Below, one piece after another: positions 1 to 11,689 of a stretch of DNA of 64,000 nucleotides (position 1 is the first letter of the stretch; each line of letters begins with the position of its first letter). The stretch covers positions 70,696,317 to 70,760,316 of the forward strand of contig CM043701.1 of assembly GCA_023935145.1 (NCBI GenBank), read 5' to 3'. A model generated the notes under the pieces. The model made no database searches, was not told the DNA's origin, and was given only the letters and a program-made list of their open reading frames with translations. Both the position numbers and the translations under genes were made by a program. The stretch is from Bretschneidera sinensis (lineage: Eukaryota; Streptophyta; Magnoliopsida; Brassicales; Akaniaceae).

Positions 1-405
1 ATTTTCTCAATAGTGATAATAATTTACATATTTTAAAAGTGGTGAATGATTTTTCAAAGGGTTACATTTGATTTATTCATGGTTTATAAATCTACACCTT
101 CCGATTGGAAATTTCGGGAATTGAGTTCCCAATTTAGTTATTCGATGAATTAAGAATAATTAAAATACCAGATTTGTGCAAGGGATTCCTGACGCTTTAC
201 TGTTTGTCAAATTTGAGTACTTTCTCCGTTAGTCACTTTGCTTCACTTTAATTTGCATTTAAAATTAATATTTGTTCTCCATTAATCATTTAATATTTTT
301 CTTTAGTTTCTTTGTTCCTTCTACTATTCTTTAAATTTGTCTCTCTGTGGAATTGACGTCCCAAAGTTGTTCTACAACTACTGCGTTATCCTTTTGGCAT
401 AATCA
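1..405 (+). repeat. Gypsy-1 5' LTR, 3' part only
   Basis: This stretch aligns by eye almost base for base with 37240-37642, the end of the Gypsy-1 3' LTR. It ends in CATAATCA immediately before a gypsy primer-binding site. The 3' LTR totals about 1.78 kb without its copia insertion, so roughly 1.4 kb of this LTR lies left of the window. Confidence 0.85.
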
Positions 406-410
406 AATTT

Positions 411-428
411 TGGCACCGTTTCCGAGGA
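411..428 (+). other. Gypsy-1 primer-binding site
   Basis: TGGCACCGTTTCCGAGGA lies six bases after the LTR end. It is a variant of the TGGCGCCGTTGCCGGGGA-type site used by many plant gypsy elements for tRNA-primed minus-strand synthesis. The leader continues to 480, where the next insertion begins. Confidence 0.8.
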
Positions 429-485
429 AACGGTAGAAGAATTGCTAGATAGTTTTTCATTTTAGTAGTTTGTAAAGGCGGTAAC

Positions 486-1797
486 TGTTGTGCATTTATC
501 TACCTAAATAAATAAGCAAATAATTGTACAGTTATACTTGCAAGTGCACAAGGTCAACAATAGCGTAGTGTGTGTATGCAAGATCATCTCCACAAGGATT
601 GGTAAATTCTAATTGAGAATTAGTTTCGCAGTAATAAAATAAAATGAAAGAAATATATGTTGGGTTTGAATTAATAAAGATAAAGGCGTAGGGACTTGAT
701 ATCCACCACTAATCATGCTACCACAACAAAACAGTATGCCAATGCTTTACTTATGTCATGAAAACCTAATGTTTGTCAACCTAAGGGCTTGGTCCACTCC
801 TTAAGCTATTGATTTCCCTAAGCAACGAGTTAGGCATGGTATCTACTCTAACTCTTTTCTTTCTTAAGAGATTCAGCATGGTGTATACTGAGTTGTTCCT
901 TAAGAGAGCATAGAATTTGTGGAAATCGACAACCACACGAGACATAAAGCATGGTATCTACTCCCAGTTTCCCATGTTGATTAACCTAAGAATCTGGCGT
1001 GGATTTCTTTTATTACTATTGTTAGACCCAGGACTCGGTCATCCAAATTGATCCAACTAACTAATCCATACCACATGCATATATTGATCAGACACACACA
1101 TATGAGGAATTTAAATCAAAACATGCATTAATCAAGTTAAGCAACAAAACATAAATATTGCAAATGCAACAATACTGAATTATGGAGTAAACATAATTAG
1201 GGCTTCAACCAAGCCCTTACTAGAAAATTAGTTACACACAGTTGTGATGCTAAACAACATCATAAAGTAATAATAAAGGAAAGAAGAAACCCAAAAACAC
1301 TATAGAGAAGAGTCGTCAATTCGTCTCTACAATCTCTCCTTTGGGCTCATCCAGCCTCCGGGCTCCCCGAACAAAAAAAAACTAAAACTAAAAAGGGAGA
1401 TTCCGTTTCTGTGTTTTACAAGTCTATTTATAGGGTTCTAAGGACACCTTGAAACCTTAATTTCCAAAATAAGACTTCAACCATTATTTCCAAAATAGGT
1501 TCTGCCGGTTTACTGTACGTGTGCGCTTGATCGCATACTATTGCACTCTAGCGCATCTGCGCTCGAGCCTTCTTTTTGCGTGCGAGCATAGGCTGTGCTC
1601 GATCCTGGCATGGGCGCTGGGTGCTTGCGTGCTCGATCGCACTCTTCTGTGCGCTCGATCACACCTATCTGGTTCCAGATCTTCAGTTTTTTTCTTTAGA
1701 GTTCCAAAATGTCTTCTTTTCTTCAAAGACCTATGAAAAACACATAAATAACAAAAATGAAGTAGAATATACTGAAATACATAAACAAAGAGCCTAA
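486..1797 (-). repeat. LTR-a of the Gypsy-E array (end-truncated)
   Basis: It starts TGTTGTGC right after GTAAC and runs like LTR-d up to the shared AGCCTAA, then stops where LTR-b begins. On the minus strand a TATA-like TATAAATA lies at 1425-1432. Upstream of it (1522-1670) are several GCTCGATCGC-type repeats. The motif GGCATGGTATCTACTC or variants recur around 830-970. Confidence 0.8.
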
Positions 1798-3120
1798 TGT
1801 TGTGCGATTATCTACCTAAATAAATAAGTAAATAACCGTACAATTTTACTTGCAAGTTCACAAGGTCAACAGTATAGTATAGTGTGCGAATGCAAGATCA
1901 TCTCCACAGGGATTGGTGAATTTCAATTTAGAATTAGTTTCGTAATATAAAAAGATAGAAATAATAAAAAGGTTGATTTTGATAAAGATAAAATAATAAG
2001 GATAAAGGTGCAGGGGCTTCATATCCACCACTAATTATGTTACCACAATACAACAGTATGTCAATGCTTTATAAATGTCATGTATACCTAATGTTTGTCA
2101 ACCTAAGGGCATGGTATCTACTCCTTAAGCTATTGATTTCCCTAAGCAATGAGTTAGGCATGGTATCTACTCTAACTCTTTTCTGTCTTAAGGGATTCAG
2201 TATGGTGTATACTGAGTTGTTCCTTAAGAGAGCATAAGATCTGTGGAAATCGACAACCACATGAGACCTAGGGCATGGTATCTACTCCCGGTTTCCCATG
2301 TTGATTAACCCAAGAATCTGATGTGGATATCTTTTGTTACTATTGTCAGACCCATGACTCGGTCATCCAAATTGATCTAACTAACTAATCCATACCATAT
2401 GCATATGTTGATCAGACACACACATATGAGGAATTTAAATATAAACAGGCATTAATCACGTTAAGCAACATAACATAAATATTGCAAAGGTACCAACACT
2501 GAATTATTGAATAAACATAACTAGGGCTTCAACCAAGCCCTTACTAAAAGTTAAGTGCACATAATAAAAATAAAGGAAAGAAGAAACCCAAGAGAAGAGT
2601 CATCAATTCCTCTCCACGGTCTCCTTCTGGCCTCCGACCTCCCGACCTAAAACTAAACTAAAACTAAAAGAAGATTGAAAGATAAAAGAACGGCTCCCCA
2701 ATTTGTGTTTTTACAAGTGTTTTACAGGGGTTGAATAATCCTAGAAGGCTCAGAAAACTCTCAATTTCCTAAAACATAAATCTCCTTTATTTCCAAAACT
2801 GGTTCTGCCGCTTTACTGTTCACGCCCGTACATGTGCGCTCGATCTTATTCGTGGTGCGCTCGATCGCACAGCGGAGTGTGCTCGATCGCAAGTCTGCGC
2901 TCGATCGCACAGAGGAGTGCGCTCGATCGCACTCTAGCCAGCAGCTGCTCTAGGATTTCCAGATTTCTTCCTTTAAGTGCCAAAAATGCTTCTTTTTCTC
3001 CAAGACCCTATAAAAACATGTGAAACACACAAATGAAGTAAAATGGACTATATTAACACAACTAAGGACCTAACAAATGTAAATAAGGGAGCTTAAATAT
3101 GAATATTTAAGCACCTATCA
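1798..3120 (-). repeat. LTR-b of the Gypsy-E array (3' LTR of unit beta)
   Basis: It runs from TGTTGTGC to CACCTATCA and is most like LTR-c, sharing the CTCCTTCTGGCCTCC stretch and flanks. The TATA box found in sister LTRs at this position is degraded (about 2721-2736, reading GTTTTACAGG on the plus strand). CGATCG-type repeats occur at 2833-2935. Confidence 0.85.
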
Positions 3121-4620
3121 CACATCAAAACTTATATATTACTAGTCCCTTAGCAATACAAAACAAAAACTAAAATGAAAAATAACAACATAAAGAAAGA
3201 TCTAATGTTCATAGTGTTCACAAAAATTTTAGGTCTTCACACAAAACTATGGTGTGCATTCATACGCAAGCTTAACAAATATAAGCATATCTATGCAATG
3301 AATAAGAGTTTTGAACTCAAATCACTTTCATGAGGTAGTTTAAGACATCACAAGTTTGACTTTAGTGTGTGGTGAATTAGCACATAAAAGATTAGGTTTC
3401 CAAATAATTCTAATGTGTAGTGTTTCGATGACTCAAGATTCACCAAATTTCCTATTAGAATCAACAAAAATGGCATAAATTTTATTCTTTTCCTTTTATT
3501 TGTGAGATTTTTGCCAAGTTAGTTCCCTTAAGCTTTCTATTTGACTCATGTAACGAGCATTTAGACAATGACTCCCAAAGCAGATGGTTTTAGGGCATTA
3601 GGTCTAAAGACACCCCTAAGGACTTACTAACTCGAGTCAGAAAGGCTATGAAACAAACTGGTCTCAATGCTACCTATCAGAATTTCCACCTTTTGACGTG
3701 ATACTCACTACTTACTGAGACAAGAGGGCCAGTTACTCAGCAGAAAGTTCTTTTTAATGATCTTTTGTGAGCAAAATTTTTTTTTCACCTTTTGACGTGA
3801 CACTCACTGCTTACTAAGGCAAGAAGGCCAGTTACTCAGTGGAAAGTTCTTTTTAATGATCTTTTGTGAGAAAATTATTTTTTTTTTCACCTTTTGGCGT
3901 GACACTCACTGCTTACTGAGGCAAGAGGGCCAGTTACTCAGTGGAAAATTTGTTTTATTGATCATTAGGAGCATTTTTCTTTTTGAGCACTAACAATCTT
4001 TTTCTATTTTCTTATGCCAAGATGTTAACCAAATAGGTTATTTGGTTCACAGTCGAGTGAAAGAAACATACAAATCAAAATTACATGTCATACCCCACAC
4101 AATTATGTGCTAATATGCTCGTGATCGTTCAGGTCAAACTTGTGAATCCTTAAATGCCTAAAAGTAAGTGATTTATGTTCAAAACTTAATTATTGGCCTA
4201 TATGTTCAAGGTGTTAAGCTCACTAATGGAATCAAATCATATTGTTTGTTTAGATCACCCAAAATTTTATTAGAACAGAATGAACATACATTTATCTCTA
4301 AAAGCAACAAAAAAAAATGGGACATAGTGAGTGTGTCCCCATACCCCCAAACTTAAATTTCATACCTAATGTGTAAATAGCATGGAAGGATCTGACCTGG
4401 GAGATAGAGAACTCGTTGGGCTGGCATGGCTCATAGCACACCCTCAAACATGAACGAATGTACACAATGTCCCTAAAAAGAAAAAGAAAAACTAATGTAA
4501 TATGGGAAAACAAAGAGTACGAAAAATAAATAAATAACAATAAATATAAAAAAAACAATAAAAGGATAAGCTGTGGGGTGCCTCCCATGAGCACTAAGTT
4601 TAATATCTTCAGCCGGACCA
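3121..4620 (-). other. Unit beta 3' noncoding region
   Basis: Long noncoding stretch between the truncated pol remnant and the 3' LTR. Nothing in it encodes a convincing protein. It is conserved in the other E units (8111-9510, 23056-24400) and, inverted, in Gypsy-1 (28559-29660), so it belongs to the family. It contains a tandem repeat (3687-3965) and G-rich tracts on the minus strand near 4340-4440. Confidence 0.7.
3687..3965 (-). repeat. Three tandem copies of a ~100-bp unit in the E 3' noncoding region
   Basis: Copies begin at 3687, 3786 and 3888, each opening CACCTTTTG(A/G)CGTGA and containing GCTTACTGAGGCAAGAGG and AGTTACTCAG. The corresponding region has two copies in unit alpha (8666, 8759), one in Gypsy-E3 (about 23624) and one inverted copy in Gypsy-1 (about 29035-29115). 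Confidence 0.85.
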
Positions 4621-4624
4621 AGCT

Positions 4625-6544
4625 TTATTTTTCCCCAAAACTAAGATTGGTAGCAACTAGCACAAGTGGTGTCTTATTTTCTCCCATATAAGCATAAGTT
4701 AAGTGCTTTGGCAATTGCTTCAAATCCAAATTCGGTGCCTGGATAATATAAAGGAAAATAGTATTAATAGGCCCAAGAATTTCAATTGGATCGGTGTACT
4801 TACTTAGAGGCTTTGGAAAGGCCTCAAGGTGGTGTATAGTGTCAATGATGTCATCAATAACATCCTTGCATTTGGGCTCAATATCCGTTCTTGGGACACT
4901 ATAGGTAAGAGCTATTTCTACTGGATCAATGTGATGGACCTGAAAAGCTTCCTCAACAACACTTTGCGTGATGCATACATTAAAACATTTTATATGATAT
5001 AGGGGTAATTTTAATGCATTATATCTTTTGATTTCAACCTTCTCACCATTTACCTTCTCCATCTCACTTACCTTGGATGTGGATGCTCATGCAGGCTCAT
5101 CAGTTCCAATGATCTTACCATTTATTAGAGTTATCACAGCGTTTCGTTGTTGATGTCCTCTTGGAGTAGGTAGTGGTTGGACTGGAAGTTCACCCAAATT
5201 TCTTTCACTTAGCTCCTTAGACAATTTCCCCATTTGTTCCTCGAGTATTTGAATGGCTTGCTCATGTTTTGTAGTGGTTTGTCTTTGCTCAATCATGAAC
5301 TATTATTGTGAAGTCATCAATTGCCTCATCAGACTCTCTAGGTCACTATTTTCTGATTTTGGCACTGGCTGGGCTGCTGGTTGGAAGTTCCTTTGTTGTC
5401 CTTGAAAGTTCAAGGCATTTTGATTGTTGCTCCATGATAGGTTGGGGTGGTTCCGTCATCCAAGGTTGTATGTATTTGCATATACACTGTTCGGTCCCAC
5501 ATAGTTCGCTTGCTCGGGATCTGTAGATGAATACAAATGGCAAGTCTCAGTAATGTGATCAAATTGAGAACATAAAGCACATACCTGGCTTTGTGTAGCT
5601 TGTGGTCGAGGAGAGATGTTTTGAGTAGATATGGCTTTTACAATCATATCGAGCTTCATATCTAGCTTCCTCTCCAAAGCAGCTATTTGGGTAGAGGGTC
5701 CACCATTTAGAGTAACCTTATACATACCTTTGCTCTTGACTCCTTGTCTAACTCTAGAGGAGAATTGTTGGGTGTGTTCACTCAATGCCTCAAACAACTC
5801 CATGGTTTCTTCACTGCTCTTCTCCATCAGCACACCTCCATAACCAGAATCAGCAATACCTTTATTCATGTAATTTAAACCTTCATAAAAGGCTAGTACC
5901 AGCTCATCTTGAGGTAGGTTGTGATGTGGACATTTGAGTAGTAACTCGTTGAAATGTCCCCATGCTTCAAAGAATAAGTCTCCATCGTTTTGTTGGAAGG
6001 ATTAGATCTCCTTCCTCATTTGCCTCGTCTTTTGGGCTAGGAAAAATTTTCTGAGGAACTTGTTGGCCAACTCCTCCCAAGTATGGACAGAAACTGCAGG
6101 CAAAGAATTATACCATAATTTAGCATTATCTTTTAAGGAAAAAGGGAAAAGAATTAACCTTATTCCTTCTTGGTCTAAGCCTTGGATGTGCTGGAATTTG
6201 CAGAGTTCAAAGAATTTCTGAAGGTGCAAGTGTGGATCCTTTGCTGGTGTACCCCTAAAGTGTGTTAAAGCATTCAATATTTGTGGAGATATGTAATAGT
6301 TTCCTGCTGCATCAGGTTGATATGCAATACGTGATGGCTGATCAATGTTTCGTGGGATGAAGGAATGCTTTATTGGTACTCGGGCAGGTGGTTGCTGGTT
6401 TTTGAGTTGTTCTACCATTGGTGTTTTGTTCTTGATTTCTTCTTCGTTCTCCTTGAAGTTGTTCCTAAGACTTTGTCGGATGGTCCACTCAAGTTCAGGA
6501 TCGAAGGGAAAGAATGTGGGATGTCGGGATCGAAGTCCGTGCAT
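4625..6544 (-). pseudogene. Unit beta gag with fused pol remnant
   Basis: Segments at 6544-6002, 5869-5456, 5296-5087 and 5062-4625 are all in one reading frame, broken only by a few in-frame stops. The first carries a gypsy gag domain (HFRGTPAKDPHLHLQKF, then FPFSLKDNAKLWYNSL). The second has a zinc-knuckle-like C-x2-C-x4-H-x4-C (CALCSQFDHITETC). The last resembles the linker between protease and RT and stops just before RT would begin (YAYMGENKT). Protease, RT, RNase H and integrase are deleted. The product would be Gag-like only. Confidence 0.8.
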
Positions 6545-6813
6545 AAATCAAGTAAAACAGCTTCAGTGCAGCAGTTTAACTCTGCTACTTAGGTAACTCT
6601 CTAGCCTAATTGCTCTCTATCGTACAGAAGGATGCGATCGATCGCAAGTATCACAGAAGGTGTGATTAGTGTTTGATGAAAATAAAAATGATAAACAGAA
6701 ACTTTAAAAATTTTGAGTGAAATAAAATAAAATAAAAATGTTGATGATTAAACTAAACAAAAGTAATTCTAAAAGGAAATTTAGTACAATCCCTGGAAAC
6801 GGCGCCAAAAACT
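6545..6813 (-). other. Unit beta 5' leader with primer-binding site
   Basis: Read on the minus strand, the primer site TGGCGCCGTTTCCAGGGA (plus coordinates 6790-6807) lies next to LTR-c. The leader toward gag is A/T-rich and holds a CGATCGATCGC-type motif near 6636-6648, as in the U3 repeats. Confidence 0.75.
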
Positions 6814-8110
6814 TGTGTGATTATCTACCTAAATAAATAAGTAAATAACCATATAGTTTTACTTGCAAGTGCACAAGGTCAATAGTGTAGTATAGTGTGC
6901 GAATGCAAGATCATCTCCACAAGGATTGGTGAATTTCAATTTAGATTTAGTTTCATAATATAAAAAGATAGAAATAATAAAATGGTTGATTTTGATAAAG
7001 ATAAAATAATTAGGATAAAGGCGTAAGGGTTTGATTTCCACCACTAATTATGCTACCACAATACAATAGTATGCCAATGCTTTATAAATGTTATGTATAC
7101 CTAATGTTTGTCAACCTAAAGGCATGGTATCTACTCCTTATGCTATTGATTTTCCTAAGCAATGAGTTAGGCATGGTATCTACTCTAACTTTTTTCTGTC
7201 TTAAGGGATTCAGTATGGTGTATACTGAGTTGTTCCTTAAGAGAGCATAGGATCTGTGGAAATAGACAGCCACATGAGACCTAGAGCATGCTATCTACTC
7301 TCGGTTTCCCATGTTGATTAACCCAAAAATCTGGTGTGAATATCTTTTGTTACTATTGTCAGACCTAGGACTCAGTCATCCAAATTGATCTAACTAACTA
7401 ATCCATACCACATGCATACATTGATCAGACACACACATATGAGGAATTTAAATACAAACAGGCATTAATCAAGTTAAGGAACATAACATAAATATCGAAA
7501 AGGTGCCAATACTGAATTATTGAATAAACATAATTAGGGCTTCACCCAAGCCCTTACTAAAAGTTAAGTACACATAATAAAAATAAAGGAAAGAAGAAAC
7601 CCGAGAGAAGAGTCATCAATTCCTCTCCACGGTCTCCTTCTGGCCTCCGGCCTCCTGACCTAAAACTAAACTAAAACTAAAAGAAGATTGAAAGATAAAA
7701 GAAGGGCTCCCCAATTTGTGTTTTTACAAGTGTATTTATAGGGGTTGAATAATCCTAGAAGGCTCAGGAAACCCTCAATTTCCTAAAACATAAAAACTCC
7801 TTTATTTCCAAAACTGGTTCTGCTGCTTTACTGTTCAAGCCTGTACATGTGCACTCGATCGCATTAGTGGTGCACTCGATCGCCAGTCTGCGCTCGATCG
7901 CACAGAGGAGTGCGCTCGATCGCACTCTAGCTAGCAGCTGCTCCAGGATTTCCAGATTTCTTCCTTTAAGTGCCAAAAATGCTTCTTTTTCTCCAAGACC
8001 CTACAAAAACATGTGAAACAGACAAATGAAGTAAAATGGACTATATTAACACAACTAAGGACCTAACAAATGTAAATAAATGGGCTTAAATATGAATATT
8101 TAAGCACCTA
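6814..8110 (-). repeat. LTR-c of the Gypsy-E array (5' LTR of unit beta)
   Basis: It starts TGTGTGATT after the primer site and is closest to LTR-b. On the minus strand TATAAATA lies at 7733-7740, with GCGCTCGATCGC-type repeats at 7853-7926 upstream. Its far end, GCACCTA, runs directly into internal alpha sequence without the expected TCA and polypurine tract. Confidence 0.85.
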
Positions 8111-9510
8111 AACTTACATATTGCTAGTCCCTTAGCGATACAAAACTAAAAAATTAACTGAAAAACAAAATCAAAGATAAATTCATCATTTATGTTATCA
8201 AAAATTTGGGTTGCACATAAAACCATGATATTTGTTCATGAGTAGGCTTAAAATATAAACACATTGTCACAATGAATAAGGGTTTTAAATTCTAATTACT
8301 TACACAAGGCTAATTTAAGGCATCATAAGTTTGACTTAGTGTGTGGTGGATTAGCACATAAAAGATGAAGCTTCTGAATAATTTTGATGTATAGTGTTTC
8401 GGTGTCTTAACATTCATCGAATTCCGTATCAGAATGAACAATAATGGCATAGTTTTATTTCTGTTCTTTTTTTTTTATCATGAGCTCTTCGCCATGTTGA
8501 GTTCCATTAAGCTTTCTAATTGACCCATGTTACGAGTGTTTAGCCAATGACTCCCAAACCAGATGATTTTAGGGCATTAGGTGTAAAGACACCCCTAAGG
8601 ACTTACTAACTCGAGTAAAAAAGGCTACAAAACTAACTGGTCTTAATGCTTCCAAGCAAAATCCCCACCTTTTGACGTGAACGCTCACTGCTTACTGAGG
8701 CAAGAGGTCTAGTTACTCAGTGAAAACTTTATTTAATGATCATTATATGAATTATTCCCACCTTTTGACGTGAACATTCAATGCTTACTAAGGTAAGAGG
8801 TCTAGTTACTCAATGGAAAGTTTATTTAATGATCATTAGGAGCATTTTATTTTCTCTTTTTGCATGATAAACATTTTTCTTTATTTTTTCTATGCCAAAG
8901 TGTTCTTCTAACAAGTTATCTGATTACAGTTAGGTCATGGAAACATATACATAAAAATTATATGTCATACGCCACACAATTGTATGCTAATGTGCTCGTG
9001 TCAAATTTAGATCACACTTGTGAATTCTTAAGTGCCTTGAGGTAGGTAACTAAACTTTTAAAATTCTTATTACTAGGCTATATGTTCTAGATTTTAAGTT
9101 TACTAATGAAGTTTTATCATATTTGTTTTAAATCAACCAAAATTTTCATAACAAAATGAACATTCATTTATCTATTTTTAAAAAAAACTGGGACAAAGTG
9201 TGTGAATATGTCTCCCATACCCCCAAACTTGAATTACACATTGTCCCCAATGTGTCAATATCATGGAAAGAGCTAACCTGGGAGATAGAGAACGAGTTGG
9301 ACAGGCATGGTTCATAGCGCACCCCCAAACTTGAATGGATGCACACATTGTCCTTAAAAAAAAGAAAAACTAACGTAATACGGGAAAACAAAAAGTACTA
9401 TAAATAAATAAATAACAATAAATATGAAAAACAATAAAAATAAAAGGATAAGCTGTGGGGTGCCTCCCATGAGCGCTAAGTTTAACATCTTCAGCCAAAC
9501 TCTCTTATTC
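8111..9510 (-). other. Unit alpha 3' noncoding region
   Basis: Homologous to 3121-4620. It holds two copies of the ~93-bp tandem unit (8666 and 8759) and minus-strand G-rich tracts near 9215-9330. No coding region is supported. Confidence 0.7.
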
Positions 9511-9513
9511 TCT

Positions 9514-11357
9514 CTAAGAAAAGCATAAGTTGAATGCATCAGCAACTGCTTTAATGCCAAATTTGGTGCTTAGATGCTTTGGAAAGGCCTCTAAGAGGTT
9601 CGTAGCCTCAAAGATGTCATCAGTAACATCTTCATATGCAGGCTCAACATCCGATCTTATTAACCCATGGGTGAGGGTGGCTTCCAATGGAGCATTGAGA
9701 TGGACTTGAAAAGCTTTCTCAACAACACCTTGCATCATACATTCATTAGAATATTCCATATTATCTTGGGGTAATTTTAATGTATCAAATATTTTAAATT
9801 CAACCTTCTCACCATTTACCTTCATACTTACAATACCCTTTTTCACACAAATTTTATATCAGTAGTTCTCATAAAGGGTCTTCCTAAGATGATGGGCAGG
9901 GGTAATGGCATAGGAGATTCTTCCATATCTAATACAATAAAATCAGTAGGTAAAATAAATGGACATACCTTTACCAAAACATCCTCAATAATACCTCTTG
10001 GTCTTTTTATGCTTCTGTCTGCTAGTTGCAAGGTGATGGAAGTTGGTTGAAGCTCCTCTAAACTTAGTGTCTTGAATATCGTGTATGGCAGCAAATTGAC
10101 ACTCGCCCCTAAATCCAATAATGAATGCTAAAAAATCTAGTTACCTATCCTGCAAGGAATGGTAAAACTACCCGGATCTTTCAGTTTTGGTGGTAGTTTC
10201 CTTAACAATACCGCACTCACCTCTTCGGTTAAAGCCACTGTTTCATGCTCCTGAAACTTCCTTTTATTAGAACAACTATCTTTTAAAAATTTAGCATATG
10301 CAAGAATTTGTTTAATTGCATATAATAAAGGAATATTAATTTCTACTTTTCTCAAAGTTTCAAAGATATCATGCATTTTAATTTCTTTTGTTGGCTTTAC
10401 TAACCTTTAGGGGAAAGGTGGTGCATTCCACTTCTCCATTTCACTTACCTTTGATGTGGATATTGTAATTGGAGATGCTTGTGCAAGCTCATCAGCTCCT
10501 ATGATCTTACCATTTATGAGAGTTGTCACGGTTTTTAGTTGCTGATGTCCTCTTGTATTAGGTAGTGCTTAGGCGGGAAGTTCACCATGCTTTCTTTCAC
10601 TTAGCTCCTTAGCCAATTGCTCCATTTATACCTCGAATATTTGAATGGCTTGCTCATGCTTTGCAGTAGTTTCCCTTTTTTCAGTCCAGAATTTGTCTTG
10701 TTTCTGCTATAAATTATTCTTATGAGGTCATCAACTGCCTTACAAGACTCTCTAGGTCACTTTGCTTTGATTCCGGAACTGATTGGGCTGCCGATTAGGA
10801 ATTCCTTTGCTGCCTTTGAAAGTTCACGGCATTTTGATTATTTCTCCATGAGAGGTTGGGGTGGTTTCGCCCTCCTTGATTGTAGGTATTCTCCATGGAT
10901 AGAATCTGCATGCAATGAATTATACCACAACTTAGCTTTATCTTTTAATGAAAAAAGGGAAAAGAATTAAACTGATTCCCTTTTGATTTAGGCCTTGGAT
11001 GTGCTGAAACTTGCAGAGGTCAAAGAATTCTCGAAGGTGCAAGTGTGGATCCTCAGCAGGTGTACCCCTAAAATGAGTCAAGGCACTGAGTATCTATGGA
11101 GATGTGTAATAATTACCTTCCGCCTCTAGTTGACAAGCAATGCATGATGGCTGGTTGAGGCTCCATGGGATGAAGGATTGCTTTATAGTTCTTCGCTCAG
11201 GTGGTTGTTGGTTTTCTAGCTGTTCCATTGGTGCTTTTCCCTCAAATTCTTCTTTGTTCTCCTCAAAGTTGTTTCTAGGCCTTTGTTGAATGGTCCGCTC
11301 AATCTCTATGTCGAGTTGAACGATGGTAGGGTTCTTAGATCGAAGCCTTTGAATGAA
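9514..11357 (-). pseudogene. Unit alpha gag-protease remnant
   Basis: The minus strand from 11357 encodes a gag domain related to unit beta (HFRGTPAEDPHLHLREF, FPFSLKDKAKLWYNSL), then an internal deletion into the zinc-knuckle-distal part. It continues with an aspartic protease region at 10376-9843 containing LDLGASVNLLPY and PIILGRPF, with a stop just before LDLGAS. A protease-RT linker follows at 9846-9514, ending near AFLRENK. RT, RNase H and integrase are absent. Several stops and at least one frame change make it nonfunctional. Confidence 0.75.
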
Positions 11358-11689
11358 TTAGCTGGAAGACTTTGGTGTAGCAGCTTCAGTACTGCTGCTC
11401 GGGTAGTCTCTGGACTATTTACGCTTGAGTGCACAAGGTTTTGCGCTTGATAGCAACAGTGCGCTTGATCTCACTTCAGCTTGCACTCGATCGTAAGACC
11501 AGAAACAGCACTGCTGCAGACCTGAAACAGAAGAAAACAGAAAACGAAAAGAAGAAAAATTAGGTTTTTGATAAAGAAAAAAGAAACAAAACAGAGTAAA
11601 GAAATAAAACCAAATAAAATAAAATAAAACTAACAAAAATAATTCCAAAAAGATATTTAGTACAATCCCCAACAACGGCACCAAAAACT
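11358..11689 (-). other. Unit alpha 5' leader with primer-binding site
   Basis: On the minus strand TGGTGCCGTTGTTGGGGA (plus 11666-11683) adjoins LTR-d. The leader also carries diverged copies of the GCGCTTGAT(C/A)-type motif between 11424 and 11492, outside any LTR. Confidence 0.7.

Noticed and set aside
1521..1797. Short overlapping frames rich in Arg/Ser/Cys in the LTRs (also near 2832, 7764, 12674, 13878, 18753, 22754)
   Set aside because: They are produced by the GCTCGATCGC-type repeats in U3, occur in both strands and shift between sister LTRs; no sign of coding selection.
2037..2260. Recurrent 60-75-residue frames in E LTRs (also 7050-7273, 11953-12177)
   Set aside because: They cover the noncoding R-U5 region with the GGCATGGTATCTACTC repeats; frames are not kept intact in all LTR copies.
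3687..3965. CRISPR-like regular repeats
   Set aside because: Three ~100-bp tandem units without unique spacers, inside a plant retroelement; a minisatellite-type repeat.
4298..4621. 107-residue hydrophobic frame on the minus strand after the unit beta pol remnant, resembling an envelope-like membrane protein
   Set aside because: It is poly-T-derived (Leu/Phe/Tyr runs) in the 3' noncoding region, and the equivalents in alpha and E3 do not conserve it.
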